From Polyangiaceae bacterium (GTDB taxonomy: Bacteria; Myxococcota_A; Polyangia; Polyangiales; Polyangiaceae), in the NCBI GenBank assembly GCA_019637295.1, contig JAHBVX010000001.1, positions 1,091,501-1,155,500 on the forward strand: a stretch of 64,000 nucleotides of DNA, written 5' to 3'. Of the stretch, positions 8,032-16,779 are shown piece after piece. Position numbers and translations under genes: made by a program. The notes under the pieces are model-generated. The model made no database searches, was not told the origin of the DNA, and saw only the letters and a program-made list of their open reading frames with translations. Numbering within the stretch: the stretch's first letter is position 1; each line of letters begins with the position of its first letter.

Positions 8032-8406
8032 ATGTGCAAGCAGCAAGCGCTCAAGTCGAGCCTGGTGCTGGCGGGGCTGTCCCTCGGCTGCTTGCTGGTG
8101 CACGAGCTGCTGCACCGCTGGCTGGCGAGCCGGGACATCGTGGCGGTGTTGCTGTCGCCGGGCGCCCACAGCCCCCTGCTCAGCCTCGCGGCCGCCCTCG
8201 GGTTCCTCGGCTTGCGCCTGACCGTCGCCCTCGTGCTCGGCCCGACGCTGATCGTGCTCGCGGGCTGCGCCGCAACTCGCTGGTTGCAGCGAGCGCGGCG
8301 CGGACGCACCCTCACGCCGCGTGGCACTCGAAGACTTCATCCCGACCATCTCCGCCTTGGCACCCGAGCTGACGCTGCGGCAGATGCGCCCGCCGGACCG
8401 GAGTGA
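8032..8406 (+). CDS. Possible small membrane protein, 124 aa
   Basis: From ATG 8032 the frame encodes two hydrophobic stretches (SLVLAGLSLGCLLVHELL; LRLTVALVLGPTLIVLAGC) and an Arg/Ala-rich tail. It overlaps the next gene by 86 bases, which is long for a genuine overlap, so the 3' part may be non-coding. The same frame stays open back to an ATG at 7843, which would overlap the previous stop as ATGA. The intervening residues look non-coding, so the shorter start is preferred. Confidence 0.45.
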   Translation: MCKQQALKSSLVLAGLSLGCLLVHELLHRWLASRDIVAVLLSPGAHSPLLSLAAALGFLGLRLTVALVLGPTLIVLAGCAATRWLQRARRGRTLTPRGTRRLHPDHLRLGTRADAAADAPAGPE

Positions 8407-9130
8407 GCTGTTCGCGTGCGTCGGCGTCGCGGGTCTGGGAGTGAGCCGTCGGAGCTGGACGAGCGAGGTCGAGCTGAGCGAGAAGCGGCTCAACGAGCTT
8501 CGCGCCGAGGTAGTGCCCAAGGGCGATCCGGGCGCGGCCGGGCCGCGCGGCTTTCGCCGCCTACGCACCGCGGCGCCTCGGTTCGGACGCTGCACGGACT
8601 GCTGGCTGAAGCCCGGCCTGGAGCTGTGCAGCGTGTGCGGTGGTCGCGCCCAGATCTTCGTGTCCGACGCGGCTCGCCCGTGCGGGTGTACTTCCGGGTA
8701 TCGCACCTGCGACAGCTGCGACGGGACGGCGCGAGCGGCGCGCGTGGTGGTGGAGTACTTCGAGGATCGGGCCCAGCCCTTCGCGCACGTCTTCTTCCCC
8801 GACGCGGGTGCAGCCGCGATCACGGCCATGCAGACCTTCGTCCGGCGGCGCCTCAGCGTTCCTGCGGCGCTGCGCATCCGGCTCGACGACGACTTTGCCA
8901 GTGGCGACGGCTACCGGGGCGGCAATCGTGGTGCGTTGGTGGCCGGCGCGCGCCTGGGCAGCGCGCTCGAGCACGCTCGTCACTATGTGGAGCGCCTGCG
9001 GAGTCTCCCGAGCATCGCCGCGATCGAGTTCGAGGCCCACGCCTGGCCCTTCAGCGTCTTGTCGTGGAACGCCGGTGCGGTCGCGTATGCGGCCTGCGAC
9101 GAGAACGGCCAGGCCACCCTGCTGGTCTGA
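8321..9130 (+). CDS. Uncharacterised protein with DnaJ-like CxxC zinc cluster
   Basis: A 269-residue soluble protein starting at GTG 8321. At about residues 87-130 it carries CTDC, CSVCGG, CGC and CDSCDG, a spacing that recalls the CxxCxG repeats of DnaJ-type zinc fingers and suggests one or two structural zinc sites. The flanking sequence has no J domain. The C-terminal 130 residues look like an alpha/beta domain (YFEDRAQPFAHVFFP, ALRIRLDDDF). No signal peptide is seen. Family unknown to me. It may be co-transcribed with the small membrane ORF that overlaps its start. Confidence 0.65.
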   Translation: MALEDFIPTISALAPELTLRQMRPPDRSELFACVGVAGLGVSRRSWTSEVELSEKRLNELRAEVVPKGDPGAAGPRGFRRLRTAAPRFGRCTDCWLKPGLELCSVCGGRAQIFVSDAARPCGCTSGYRTCDSCDGTARAARVVVEYFEDRAQPFAHVFFPDAGAAAITAMQTFVRRRLSVPAALRIRLDDDFASGDGYRGGNRGALVAGARLGSALEHARHYVERLRSLPSIAAIEFEAHAWPFSVLSWNAGAVAYAACDENGQATLLV

Positions 9131-9169
9131 GCGGCAGCGGGACCTGGAGATGGCGCTGGCACACCTGCG

Positions 9170-9188
9170 GGCCTTCTGCTAGAAGGCC
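9170..9188. promoter_or_regulatory. Hairpin upstream of the ABC-F gene
   Basis: The perfect inverted repeat GGCCTTCT-GCT-AGAAGGCC lies in the 106-base gap before the ABC-F start. It has an 8-bp stem and no T-run. It could end the upstream transcript weakly or be part of an ABC-F leader; sequence alone cannot decide. Confidence 0.5.
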
Positions 9189-9236
9189 GGCGCTTCGCGC
9201 GTCGCGACCCTCGACGCGCACCCCAGGTAGGACTCG

Positions 9237-10859
9237 ATGCTGACCGTCAACGACATATCCATGCGGTTCGGAGAGAAGATCCTCTTCGACAAGGTGAACG
9301 TCACCTTCAATGACGGCGAGCGCTATGGCCTGACGGGGCCGAACGGAGCCGGCAAGACCACGTTCATGAAGATCGTATCCGGGGACATCGAGCCACACGG
9401 TGGCAACATCAGCGTGCGTGGGCGTCTCGGGGTGTTGGAGCAGGACCACTCGATCTACGCGGACCAGCGCATCCTGGACGTGGTGCTGATGGGTAACGAG
9501 CGGCTGTGGGACGCGTTGAACGAGAAGGAAGTGCTCGTCGCCAAGGGAGACGCGCTGACGGACGACGAGGGCATGCGTCTTGGGGAGCTCGAGATGGTGA
9601 TCGCCGAAGAGGACGGCTACACCGCGGAATCCGAGGCCGAGGGGCTGCTCCTGGGCTTGGGCATTCCTGCGCAGATGCATCGAGAGAAGCTCGAGACCTT
9701 GCAGGGCGGCGATCGCGTGCGCGTCCTCATCGCGAAGGCGCTGTTCGGAAAGCCCGAGACGCTCTTGCTCGATGAGCCGACTAACACCCTCGACATCGCC
9801 AGCATCCGCTGGCTCGAGAGCTTTCTGATGAGCTACAAGGGCGCCGTGGTGGTGATCAGCCACGATAGGCACTTCTTGAACGAAGTCTGCACCAAGATCG
9901 CGGACATCGACTACGAGACCATCATCGTCTATCCGGGCAACTACGACGACATGATCACCGCCAAGGCGGAGGCGCGTGGATCCCTCGAGCTGTCCAACGC
10001 GGCCCGGTTGCAGAAGGTGACCAAGCTGCAAGAGTTCGTGCAGCGCTTTCGGGCGGGGTCCCGCGCCAGCCAGGTCAAGTCGAGAGAGAAGCAGCTCGAG
10101 CGTGAGAAGACGGCGCTCGCGGATCTCAAGCGCTCCAACATTCAGCGGCCCTTCATCCGCTTCGACCAGGCGCGGCCGAGCGGGCGCACGGTGCTCGAGG
10201 TGCACAGCCTGACCCACGCCTTCGAGCACGACGAGCCCATCGTCGAGGACTTCAACCTCACCGTGATGCGCGGCGACAAGATTGCGCTCGTGGGTCCGAA
10301 CGGCATCGGCAAGACGACCCTGCTGCGCCTGTTCCATGGCGAGCTCCAGCCGGACGCCGGCAAGGTGGACTGGGGCTACGAGACGCGGATTGGTTACATG
10401 CCCCAGGAGCACTCGGAGGCCATCGAGCGCTCGGAGCAGACGGCGCGGGACTGGCTGTGGAGCTTCAACGACAAGGCCGACGAAGAGAGCCTGCGGGCCC
10501 TGTTCGGTCGCCTCCTGTTCCGCAAGGACGAGCCCCTCAAGCCCACCAAGGTCTTGTCCGGCGGCGAGACCGTGCGGCTGCTCCTCGCCAAGCTCATGCT
10601 AGCCCAGCCCAACGTGCTGCTGCTGGACGAGCCGACGAACCACCTGGATCTGGAGGCCATCCGCGCCCTCACCGAGGCGCTCGACGTGTACCAGGGTACC
10701 GCCGTCTTCGTGACCCACGACCGCAACATGGTGGAGCGGGTCGCCACCCGGGTCATCGAGCTGAGCCTGGAGGGCGTGCGGGAGATCAGCCCCGACGCCT
10801 TCATGGAGGGCCGCTTCCTGGAGAAGCACGCGCTCTACCAGCAGCCCCAGGCCTGGTGA
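9237..10859 (+). CDS. ybiT: ABC-F ATPase, YbiT type
   Basis: A 540-residue cytosolic protein with two ABC ATPase domains and no membrane part. Such proteins act on ribosomes as translation factors. Walker A motifs are GPNGAGKTT (about 34-42) and GPNGIGKTT (about 351-359). Walker B/D-loop motifs are LLLDEPTNTLDIASIRWLE and LLLDEPTNHLDLEAI. The inter-domain linker is basic (RFRAGSRASQVKSREKQLER, then NIQRPFIRFDQ), as in YbiT. The first signature is degenerate (LQGGD), while the second is canonical (LSGGET); degeneracy in the first half is usual for YbiT. It is probably a housekeeping translation factor rather than an antibiotic-resistance ARE. Confidence 0.9.
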   Translation: MLTVNDISMRFGEKILFDKVNVTFNDGERYGLTGPNGAGKTTFMKIVSGDIEPHGGNISVRGRLGVLEQDHSIYADQRILDVVLMGNERLWDALNEKEVLVAKGDALTDDEGMRLGELEMVIAEEDGYTAESEAEGLLLGLGIPAQMHREKLETLQGGDRVRVLIAKALFGKPETLLLDEPTNTLDIASIRWLESFLMSYKGAVVVISHDRHFLNEVCTKIADIDYETIIVYPGNYDDMITAKAEARGSLELSNAARLQKVTKLQEFVQRFRAGSRASQVKSREKQLEREKTALADLKRSNIQRPFIRFDQARPSGRTVLEVHSLTHAFEHDEPIVEDFNLTVMRGDKIALVGPNGIGKTTLLRLFHGELQPDAGKVDWGYETRIGYMPQEHSEAIERSEQTARDWLWSFNDKADEESLRALFGRLLFRKDEPLKPTKVLSGGETVRLLLAKLMLAQPNVLLLDEPTNHLDLEAIRALTEALDVYQGTAVFVTHDRNMVERVATRVIELSLEGVREISPDAFMEGRFLEKHALYQQPQAW

Positions 10860-10861
10860 CC

Positions 10862-10873
10862 GAGGCTAGCCTC
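10862..10873. other. Perfect 12-bp palindrome
   Basis: GAGGCTAGCCTC lies two bases after the ABC-F stop and upstream of the IgGFc-binding gene. It could be part of a weak stem or an operator; no other evidence. Confidence 0.4.
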
Positions 10874-10901
10874 CCGCGGCGGGATGGCGCATAGTCGAGG
10901 C

Positions 10902-12584
10902 ATGGGGCATCTCGACTCGAAATTCCTTGGTGCGGGCCTGCTGGTCGGTTGGTTTGCGCTCGGCTGCTCGTCGGCGTCCGGGGGCGGCGGGGGCGGCGGT
11001 GGTGGTGCCGCCGTGGGCGGCGGCAACTCGGGCGGCTTCGGCAACTTCGGCAGCGGCGGTGGCATCTCCGTCGGCGGCAGTGGCGGCGGCAGCGGCGGCG
11101 ACGGCGGCTTCGTGGGCGACCCGAAGACCTGCGAAGAGGCCGCGCTGGCCAAGACCTACATCGGCTGTGACTTCTGGCCCACGGTGGTTGCCAACAGCGT
11201 GTGGGACATCTTCGATTTCACCGTCGTGGTGGCCAACGCCGGAGACGTCCCGGCAGATGTCGTGATCGAGCGCGCAGGTCAGCAGTGGACCGGCACGGTG
11301 GCACCCAACGGACTGCAGAAGTTCTTCCTGCCCTGGGTGCCGGCGCTCAAGGGCGAACAGGGCAACTCGTGCGGCTCGGCGGTCCCCCCGCCAGCATCGG
11401 TGCGAGCTCCGGGGGGCGCGTACCATCTCAAGTCCAGCGTGCCGGTCACGGTCTACCAGTTCAACGCGCTGCAGTACAAAGGCGCGGGCGGTCCCCCTGG
11501 CAAGAATTGGTCGAGCTGTCCCGGCAATCAGTTCTGCGCACAGTACGGGCAGGCCATCGGTTGCTTCTCTTTCACCAACGACGCCTCGCTCTTGCTGCCC
11601 ACGACGGCGCTCACTGGCAACTATCGCATCACCGGGCAGAAAGGCTGGTCGGTGGGCATGCCGGGTTACTTCGCGGTCACCGGGACGCAGGATGGCACCA
11701 CGGTGAATCTGAAGCTTGGCGCCACCTCGCAGATCATCGCGGGCGGCGGACTGCAGATCGCTGGCGCTGGTCAGATCGTGTCGTTCCCGCTGGCGCGGGG
11801 TGAGGTTCTGCAAGTGGTCGGCACTCCCACCTCGGATCTATCGGGCTCGCTGCTGCAGGCCTCGGCGCCGGTGCAGGTCATCTCGGGCATGCCTTGTGTG
11901 AACCAGCCCGACGACAAGTCGGCCTGCGATCACATCGAGGAGTCCGTGTTCCCGGCAGAGACCTGGGGAAAGCGGTACTTCGTGACGGTGCCCACGGGCC
12001 CCAACGGCAACGCGTACGGTCACATCGTGCGCATCTTCGGCAACGTGGACGGGACTCAACTCAGCTATCCCTCCGGGACCCCACCGAGCGCGCCGACGAC
12101 GATCAACGCCGGTCAGGTCGTGGACATCGGTCAAGTGTTCGGCAGCTTCGAGATCGTGGGTGATCACGAGTTTGCGGTCGGCTCCTTCATGCTCGGCGGA
12201 AGCGTGGTCGATCCCCAGGCGCCGGTCGGACAGCAGAAGGGCGATCCGTCGCAGAGTCTGGCCACGGCGGTCGAGCAGTTCCGCACCAAGTACGTCTTCC
12301 TCGCGCCGGATGACTACGACGTGAGCTACGTGGACATCGTGATGCCCAACGGCGCGCAGGTGGTGCTCGACGGCGCTCCCATCTCGGTCTCTCCCGTGGC
12401 CATCGGCACCGAGTTCGGCGTGGCCCGAGTCAAGCTGGGGGTCGGGGTGCAGGGCGCCCACCTCTTGACCAGCGACCTGCCCGTCGGGATCCAGGTGATG
12501 GGCTACGGCAATTACACCAGCTACCAGTACCCCGGCGGCCTGAACCTGACGGAGATCGCTCCCCCGCCGCCGCCGGTGCGCTGA
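10902..12584 (+). CDS. IgGFc-binding-domain lipoprotein
   Basis: About 560 residues from ATG 10902 (an ATG at 10884 would add six residues). A signal peptide and lipobox (FALGC, Cys 22) are followed by a Gly-rich stretch to about residue 70. The large extracellular domain matches the IgGFc-binding N-terminal family by its beta-rich repeats and the block HIEESVFPAETWGKRYFVTVP, here preceded by SGMPCVNQPDDKSACD. In animals the domain occurs in mucus-associated proteins. In myxobacteria such lipoproteins are surface proteins of unknown role; adhesion is a guess. It stands alone between the ABC-F and DUF454 genes. Confidence 0.8.
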   Translation: MGHLDSKFLGAGLLVGWFALGCSSASGGGGGGGGGAAVGGGNSGGFGNFGSGGGISVGGSGGGSGGDGGFVGDPKTCEEAALAKTYIGCDFWPTVVANSVWDIFDFTVVVANAGDVPADVVIERAGQQWTGTVAPNGLQKFFLPWVPALKGEQGNSCGSAVPPPASVRAPGGAYHLKSSVPVTVYQFNALQYKGAGGPPGKNWSSCPGNQFCAQYGQAIGCFSFTNDASLLLPTTALTGNYRITGQKGWSVGMPGYFAVTGTQDGTTVNLKLGATSQIIAGGGLQIAGAGQIVSFPLARGEVLQVVGTPTSDLSGSLLQASAPVQVISGMPCVNQPDDKSACDHIEESVFPAETWGKRYFVTVPTGPNGNAYGHIVRIFGNVDGTQLSYPSGTPPSAPTTINAGQVVDIGQVFGSFEIVGDHEFAVGSFMLGGSVVDPQAPVGQQKGDPSQSLATAVEQFRTKYVFLAPDDYDVSYVDIVMPNGAQVVLDGAPISVSPVAIGTEFGVARVKLGVGVQGAHLLTSDLPVGIQVMGYGNYTSYQYPGGLNLTEIAPPPPPVR

Positions 12585-12647
12585 TCCCCGTCATGTCCCG
12601 CCCGCGCGGGGGTGGTCCCGCGCGGCTGGGGGTGGGACTCTGTCCGC

Positions 12648-13043
12648 GTGCGTGTCGCGTGGGTCGTGCTTGGTTTGGGTCTGACGGCGCTGGGCTTTCT
12701 GGGCCTCGCGCTGCCGCTGCTGCCGGGCACACCCTTCTTCCTGGCCGCGGCCTGGGCCTTCGCGCGCTCGAGTCCGCGGCTGTATCGCTGGCTGCTCGGG
12801 CTGCCACGGGTCGGCCCCGCCATCCGTGACTATCGAGACGGACTGGGGGTAGCGCGCCGAACGAAGCTCGTCGCCGTGACGTTGGCGAGCGTGGCTGTCG
12901 GGCTGAGCGCCACGTTCGCCACGAGCGTAGCGCTCCAAATCTCGGTCGTGTTCGCCGGTGTCCTCGGCGTCGCGTTCGTGCTGTGGCGCGTGCCAACTCG
13001 TGAGGTCGTACTCGCCCAGCAGCATGAAGGCGCCCGCCGCTGA
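12648..13043 (+). CDS. DUF454 (YbaN-type) small membrane protein
   Basis: 131 residues from GTG 12648; a GTG at 12612 is an alternative. The N-terminal helix (VVLGLGLTALGFLGLALPLLPGTP), then FFLAAAWAFARSSPRLYRWLLG, and two C-terminal hydrophobic helices are typical of the DUF454 family (inner-membrane YbaN). The PLLPGTPF block is the best family marker. Function is unknown in the family. It is convergent with mdh. Confidence 0.8.
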   Translation: MRVAWVVLGLGLTALGFLGLALPLLPGTPFFLAAAWAFARSSPRLYRWLLGLPRVGPAIRDYRDGLGVARRTKLVAVTLASVAVGLSATFATSVALQISVVFAGVLGVAFVLWRVPTREVVLAQQHEGARR

Positions 13044-13056
13044 GGTGCAGCGGGCG
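13031..13056. terminator. Possible bidirectional terminator stem
   Basis: A GC-rich stem, CGCCCGC-CG-CTG / CAG-CGGGCG with loop AGGTG and a two-base bulge, spans the stop of the DUF454 gene and lies just beyond the mdh stop. Only short T-stretches flank it, so efficiency is doubtful. Confidence 0.35.
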
Positions 13057-13065
13057 TCCGGACCC

Positions 13066-14004
13066 TTAGCTCGACTTCTTGACGACCTCGACGACGCTCA
13101 TGACGCTCGCCGCGCTCTTCTCGAGCATGACCTTCTCCTCCGCGGTGAGCGCGATCTCCACCACCTTCTCCACGCCACCGGCGCCGATCACGCAGGGGAC
13201 GCCCATGAAGAAGTCGCGGTAACCGTACTCGCCCTCGAGGTAGGCGGCGCAGGGCAGCAAGCGCTTCTGGTCGTAGAGGTAGGCCTCGGCCATGGCCACG
13301 GAGGCCGCAGCCGGCGCGTAGTAGGCGCTCGTGCCCATCAGGCCGACGATCTCGCCGCCGCCCTTGCGCGTGCGCTCCACGATGGCATCGAGCTTGTCCT
13401 TGGCGATGAGCTGGGTGAGGGGTACGCCGTTGATCGTACAGTTCGACAGCACCGGCACCATGTCGTCTCCGTGCCCGCCGAGCACCATGGACCGGATGTC
13501 CTTGACGCTGGCGCCGGTCTCGCGTGCCAAGAACAGGTTGAAGCGGGCGCTGTCGAGCACGCCGGCCATGCCGACCACCTCGCTCTTGGGCTTGCCCGTG
13601 CGGCGCATCAGCTCGTAGACCATGGCGTCGAGTGGGTTGCTGATCACGATCATGAACGCGTTCGGACAGTGCTTCTTGGCGTTGTCCGCCACGTCACGGA
13701 TGATCGGCACGTTGGTGCCGACGAGGTCATCCCGGCTCTGGCCCGGCTTGCGCGGAATGCCTGCCGTGATGATCAGGACGTCCGCACCCGCGCAGTCCGC
13801 CCAGTTGCTGGTGCCGGTGACCTTGGCGTCCGAGCCCAGGAGCGCGCTGGCCTGCTCCAGATCCAGGGCCTTGCCCTTCGCGAAGCTCTCTTTGGGCGGG
13901 ATGTCGAACAGGATCACGTCGCCGAGCTGCTTCTGCACACACAGGTTGGCCAGCTCACCGCCGATGTTACCGGCTCCAATCAAAGCGATCTTCTTGCGTG
14001 CCAT
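13066..14004 (-). CDS. mdh: Malate dehydrogenase, LDH-like type
   Basis: Interconverts malate and oxaloacetate with NAD in the TCA cycle. 312 residues, the family length. The nucleotide-binding loop is GAGNIGGELA (10-19). The acidic residue ending strand 2 (ILFDI) indicates NAD rather than NADP. Substrate-site motifs are IPRKPGQSRDDL, VISNPLDAMVY and the catalytic histidine in LGGHGDDMVP. The ATG at 14002-14004 is preceded by AAAGGG. Monocistronic by layout. Confidence 0.96.
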   Translation of the reverse strand: MARKKIALIGAGNIGGELANLCVQKQLGDVILFDIPPKESFAKGKALDLEQASALLGSDAKVTGTSNWADCAGADVLIITAGIPRKPGQSRDDLVGTNVPIIRDVADNAKKHCPNAFMIVISNPLDAMVYELMRRTGKPKSEVVGMAGVLDSARFNLFLARETGASVKDIRSMVLGGHGDDMVPVLSNCTINGVPLTQLIAKDKLDAIVERTRKGGGEIVGLMGTSAYYAPAAASVAMAEAYLYDQKRLLPCAAYLEGEYGYRDFFMGVPCVIGAGGVEKVVEIALTAEEKVMLEKSAASVMSVVEVVKKSS

Positions 14005-14091
14005 CGTCGAACCCTTTCTGACTGCGGGCGCCCGGGTGCGGCGCCGGTGTCGCGCGTGCGGACCTAGATCACAACCCCCCGCGCCGCAACG

Positions 14092-14700
14092 TCAGTCGGT
14101 CCGGGCGTACGGTTCGATGCAGCTGGGTTCGCGCTCGAGTCGGATGGGCGTCATCCGTTCGGGATGACGGCCCTGGATGGGACCGTAGAAGGCTCGCAGG
14201 CGGTCCATGTCGCGCGCCATGTCCCCGCTGAGCTCGAGGGTGGGACCGAAGCCGCCGACGCGCCGGCGGTAGTCGAGGAAGCTGCACACAATCGGCACCT
14301 TGGCGCGCCACGCGATCCAGTAGAAGCCGCTCTTCCAGTGCTCCCTGCGGCTGCGGGTGCCCGGGGGCGAGACCACCACCAGCAGGGAGTCGCGACGAGC
14401 GAACGCGTCCACCGTGGCGCCGACCAGGTCCCGGCTCTGGCTGCGGTCCACCGGCACCCCGCCCAGGCGAGTGACCAGCGGGCCGAGCCCTGGAGTCCGC
14501 ACCACCGACTGTTTGACCATCCACTGGATGTCGAGACTGAAGCTCCACGCGAACGCAACGAGCAGCACGCCGTCGAGATTCGAGGTGTGGGGCGCCGCGA
14601 TCACGACCGCCTTGCGCGCTTGCGGGCGCTCGCCCTCTGCCCGCCAGCCCAGCGCTCGGATGAGGTTCTGGCCGGCCAGGCGCTGAGACGTCGAAATCAT
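14092..14700 (-). CDS. Lysophospholipid acyltransferase-like protein (PlsC fold)
   Basis: A 202-residue protein with the acyltransferase signature H-x4-D as HTSNLD (about 38-43), preceded by VVIAAP. A block corresponding to the family's EGTRS motif appears as SPPGTRSRREHWKSGFYWIA (about 112-131), and GGVPVDRSQSRD is the acyl-acceptor region. There is no clear transmembrane helix, so it may be peripheral. The E-to-P change in the EGTRS-like motif and the short C-terminus match the small 1-acylglycerol-3-phosphate acyltransferase-like subgroup of unknown substrate. It is upstream of mdh on the same strand with 87 bases between. Confidence 0.75.
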   Translation of the reverse strand: MISTSQRLAGQNLIRALGWRAEGERPQARKAVVIAAPHTSNLDGVLLVAFAWSFSLDIQWMVKQSVVRTPGLGPLVTRLGGVPVDRSQSRDLVGATVDAFARRDSLLVVVSPPGTRSRREHWKSGFYWIAWRAKVPIVCSFLDYRRRVGGFGPTLELSGDMARDMDRLRAFYGPIQGRHPERMTPIRLEREPSCIEPYARTD

Positions 14701-14887
14701 GGGGAGTGGCGCGGAGACAGCTTAGCCGAAGCGGTCCATGCCAGCGCGCAATTGATGGTCGTCAGCGCCAATATCCAGGGTTCGCTTCATGTGTGGGCCC
14801 CAGCCGTTCCCTGCGGACAGGGCCGGTTTCAGCCGCCCGTGCGAGCGGCGGTTGACGCTGGCGCCGTGCTCGGTTTTCGTGGCACGG

Positions 14888-15640
14888 ATGGCGAGGTCGT
14901 TGCTGCTGTTGTTCCTGTGTGTGGCGTGTGGCGGAGCGAAACCGGCGGCGACCACGCCCGAGACGGCGACCAAATCCACGGCGCCCGCCGTCGCGGACAA
15001 CCCCGAGCCCGCGGACTCCAAGGAGAGCGAACCCCAGAAGGACGGCAGCGCTGGGGTCCCGACGGCGTGCGCGAGCCAGCGAGACGGGATGTGCCTACCG
15101 GACGGCAAGTTCGTCACTCGGCTGTGTCAGGGGAACTATCCGAGCGTCGCGCTGGCCCTGTTCCGCAAGTCGAGTCCGTTCACTCGCGGCTATCTGACTC
15201 GCAAGACTCGCGCCTGGAACGCGTCGGGGGGAGCGTCGGATGCGGGTGAGCTGGAGTTCGACGAGGAGGTGTTGGTGCTACGCCACCGAGCCAGTGACAT
15301 GGGCGGCATGCAGGTGAGCGGCGCCATGGGCGGCTACGACGCGATCCGCTGGAGTGGTTCCTGCGTCACGCTGGCGTCCGAGGAGCTGACGTTGAAGCTG
15401 CCCCCCAAGGCGAAGACCTCCAAGGTGGAGTGGCGCTTCCTGGATACCAACCTGCAGGAGGCGCTCAGGACCGATCCCAAGGTGGACTCGGCCTACATCG
15501 CTCGCCGGCAGGAGTGCAAAGGCGCGACCATGGGGACCGTCAGCGCCAAGTGCGAGAAGGCGGACGCCAAGCTCAGTGAGGCCATCGTGGAGTACGTGCG
15601 CGGCGGCGGCGAGGTCCCGCCGCCGGAGAAGCTGCCATGA
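14888..15640 (+). CDS. Uncharacterised lipoprotein, 250 aa
   Basis: ATG 14888 gives MARSLLLLFLCVAC, a textbook signal with lipid Cys 14; the frame is open upstream, but no better start exists. A disordered Thr/Pro/Glu linker reaches about residue 62. The mature domain has several Cys (TACASQRDGMCLPDGKFVTRLC, SGSCVTL, RQECKG, SAKCEKA). The block MCLPDGKFVTRLCQGNYP recurs in myxobacterial lipoproteins, but I know no function. It overlaps the YtxH gene by ATGA, so the two are translationally coupled. Confidence 0.75.
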   Translation: MARSLLLLFLCVACGGAKPAATTPETATKSTAPAVADNPEPADSKESEPQKDGSAGVPTACASQRDGMCLPDGKFVTRLCQGNYPSVALALFRKSSPFTRGYLTRKTRAWNASGGASDAGELEFDEEVLVLRHRASDMGGMQVSGAMGGYDAIRWSGSCVTLASEELTLKLPPKAKTSKVEWRFLDTNLQEALRTDPKVDSAYIARRQECKGATMGTVSAKCEKADAKLSEAIVEYVRGGGEVPPPEKLP

Positions 15641-15951
15641 TGCGAGAAGTGCTCACGGCCTGGCTCAGCAGCGAAGCTGGGCGTCGGGCCGTGGCCGAGG
15701 TCTCGGCGGTCGGCGCCGAGGGCGCCAAGCAGGCAGTCCGCTCGCTCTCCCGCGTGTCGCTCGGCTCGGCCGTGCTGCTACCCAGTGTGGGGGCCTTCGC
15801 TGCGGGAGCCCTCGTGGGCGCGTCGCTCGGCGTCCTCTTCGCGCCTCGCTCTGGACGCGAGACCCGGCTACGCCTCTCGCGAGCCGTGGGCGAGGGCTGG
15901 TCCCGCCTGACCGGTAGCCGAGACCGTGGCATCGTGACCATCGAGTCATAG
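15637..15951 (+). CDS. YtxH-like small membrane protein
   Basis: A 104-residue protein with one central glycine/alanine-rich transmembrane helix followed by the YtxH signature [16 protein letters not shown] (about 67-82). Its start overlaps the stop of the preceding lipoprotein gene by four bases. YtxH proteins are general stress-associated membrane proteins of unknown activity. Confidence 0.75.
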   Translation: MMREVLTAWLSSEAGRRAVAEVSAVGAEGAKQAVRSLSRVSLGSAVLLPSVGAFAAGALVGASLGVLFAPRSGRETRLRLSRAVGEGWSRLTGSRDRGIVTIES

Positions 15952-15979
15952 GCGGGCAGTCGCCCGGAAGGAGACCTCA

Positions 15980-16747
15980 ATGGAGATCAAAGATCGAGTT
16001 GCGCTCGTCACCGGCGGCGCGTCTGGGCTGGGCGCGGCGACCGTCAAAGCATTCGTAGAGCGGGGCGCTCGCGTCGTCATCGCCGACAAGGCGGTGGAGC
16101 CGGGCCAGGCGCTGGCCAAAGAGCTGGGCGATGCGGTCCGCTTCGTCGAGACGGACGTCACGAACGAAGCGCAGGTCAGCGCGGCCATCGAGCGTGCCGC
16201 GAGCGACCTCGGTGGCCTTCACGTGGCCGTGGGGTGCGCCGGCATCGGAACCGCGGGCCGCGTAGTCGGCAAGCACGGCCCCTTCGACTTGGGTCTCTTC
16301 ACGCTGACCATCAACGTGAACCTGATCGGTATGTTCAACGTGATGCGCCTGTGCGCCGCCCGGATGACGACCAACGAGCCGAACTCGGACGGCGAGCGCG
16401 GGGTGTTGATCACGACCGCTTCCATTGCCGCCTTCGACGGTCAGATCGGGCAGGTCGCGTACAGCGCCTCGAAGGCGGGGGTGGTGGGCATGACGCTGCC
16501 GGTGGCTCGCGAGCTGTCCAAGTTCGGCATCCGCGTGCTCACCATCGCCCCGGGCTTGTTCGACACGCCGATGATGGCCGGGCTGCCGGCGGAGGCCCGC
16601 CAGTCCCTGGAGGCCACCGTGCCCTTCCCTCCGCGGCTCGGCCGCCCGCGCGAGTTCGCCGCGCTGTGTCTCACCATCGTCGAGAACCCCATGCTGAACG
16701 GCGAGACCATCCGCCTCGACGGCTCGCTGCGTATGGCGCCGCGCTGA
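15980..16747 (+). CDS. SDR oxidoreductase, 3-hydroxyacyl-CoA dehydrogenase type II-like
   Basis: 255 residues of classical short-chain dehydrogenase. The NAD-binding motif is TGGASGLG (11-18). An Asp at the end of strand 2 (VVIADK) indicates NAD. The active site is the Ser of TTASIAAF with YSASK (Tyr-x3-Lys). The C-terminal [14 protein letters not shown] and [14 protein letters not shown] blocks are typical of HSD10-type 3-hydroxyacyl-CoA dehydrogenases, so fatty-acid or branched-chain amino-acid oxidation is likely. A perfect GGAAGGAG site at 15966-15973 sets the start. Confidence 0.88.
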   Translation: MEIKDRVALVTGGASGLGAATVKAFVERGARVVIADKAVEPGQALAKELGDAVRFVETDVTNEAQVSAAIERAASDLGGLHVAVGCAGIGTAGRVVGKHGPFDLGLFTLTINVNLIGMFNVMRLCAARMTTNEPNSDGERGVLITTASIAAFDGQIGQVAYSASKAGVVGMTLPVARELSKFGIRVLTIAPGLFDTPMMAGLPAEARQSLEATVPFPPRLGRPREFAALCLTIVENPMLNGETIRLDGSLRMAPR

Positions 16748-16779
16748 AATCGGGTGAGGAGCGCAGCGGAGCGCCCAAG

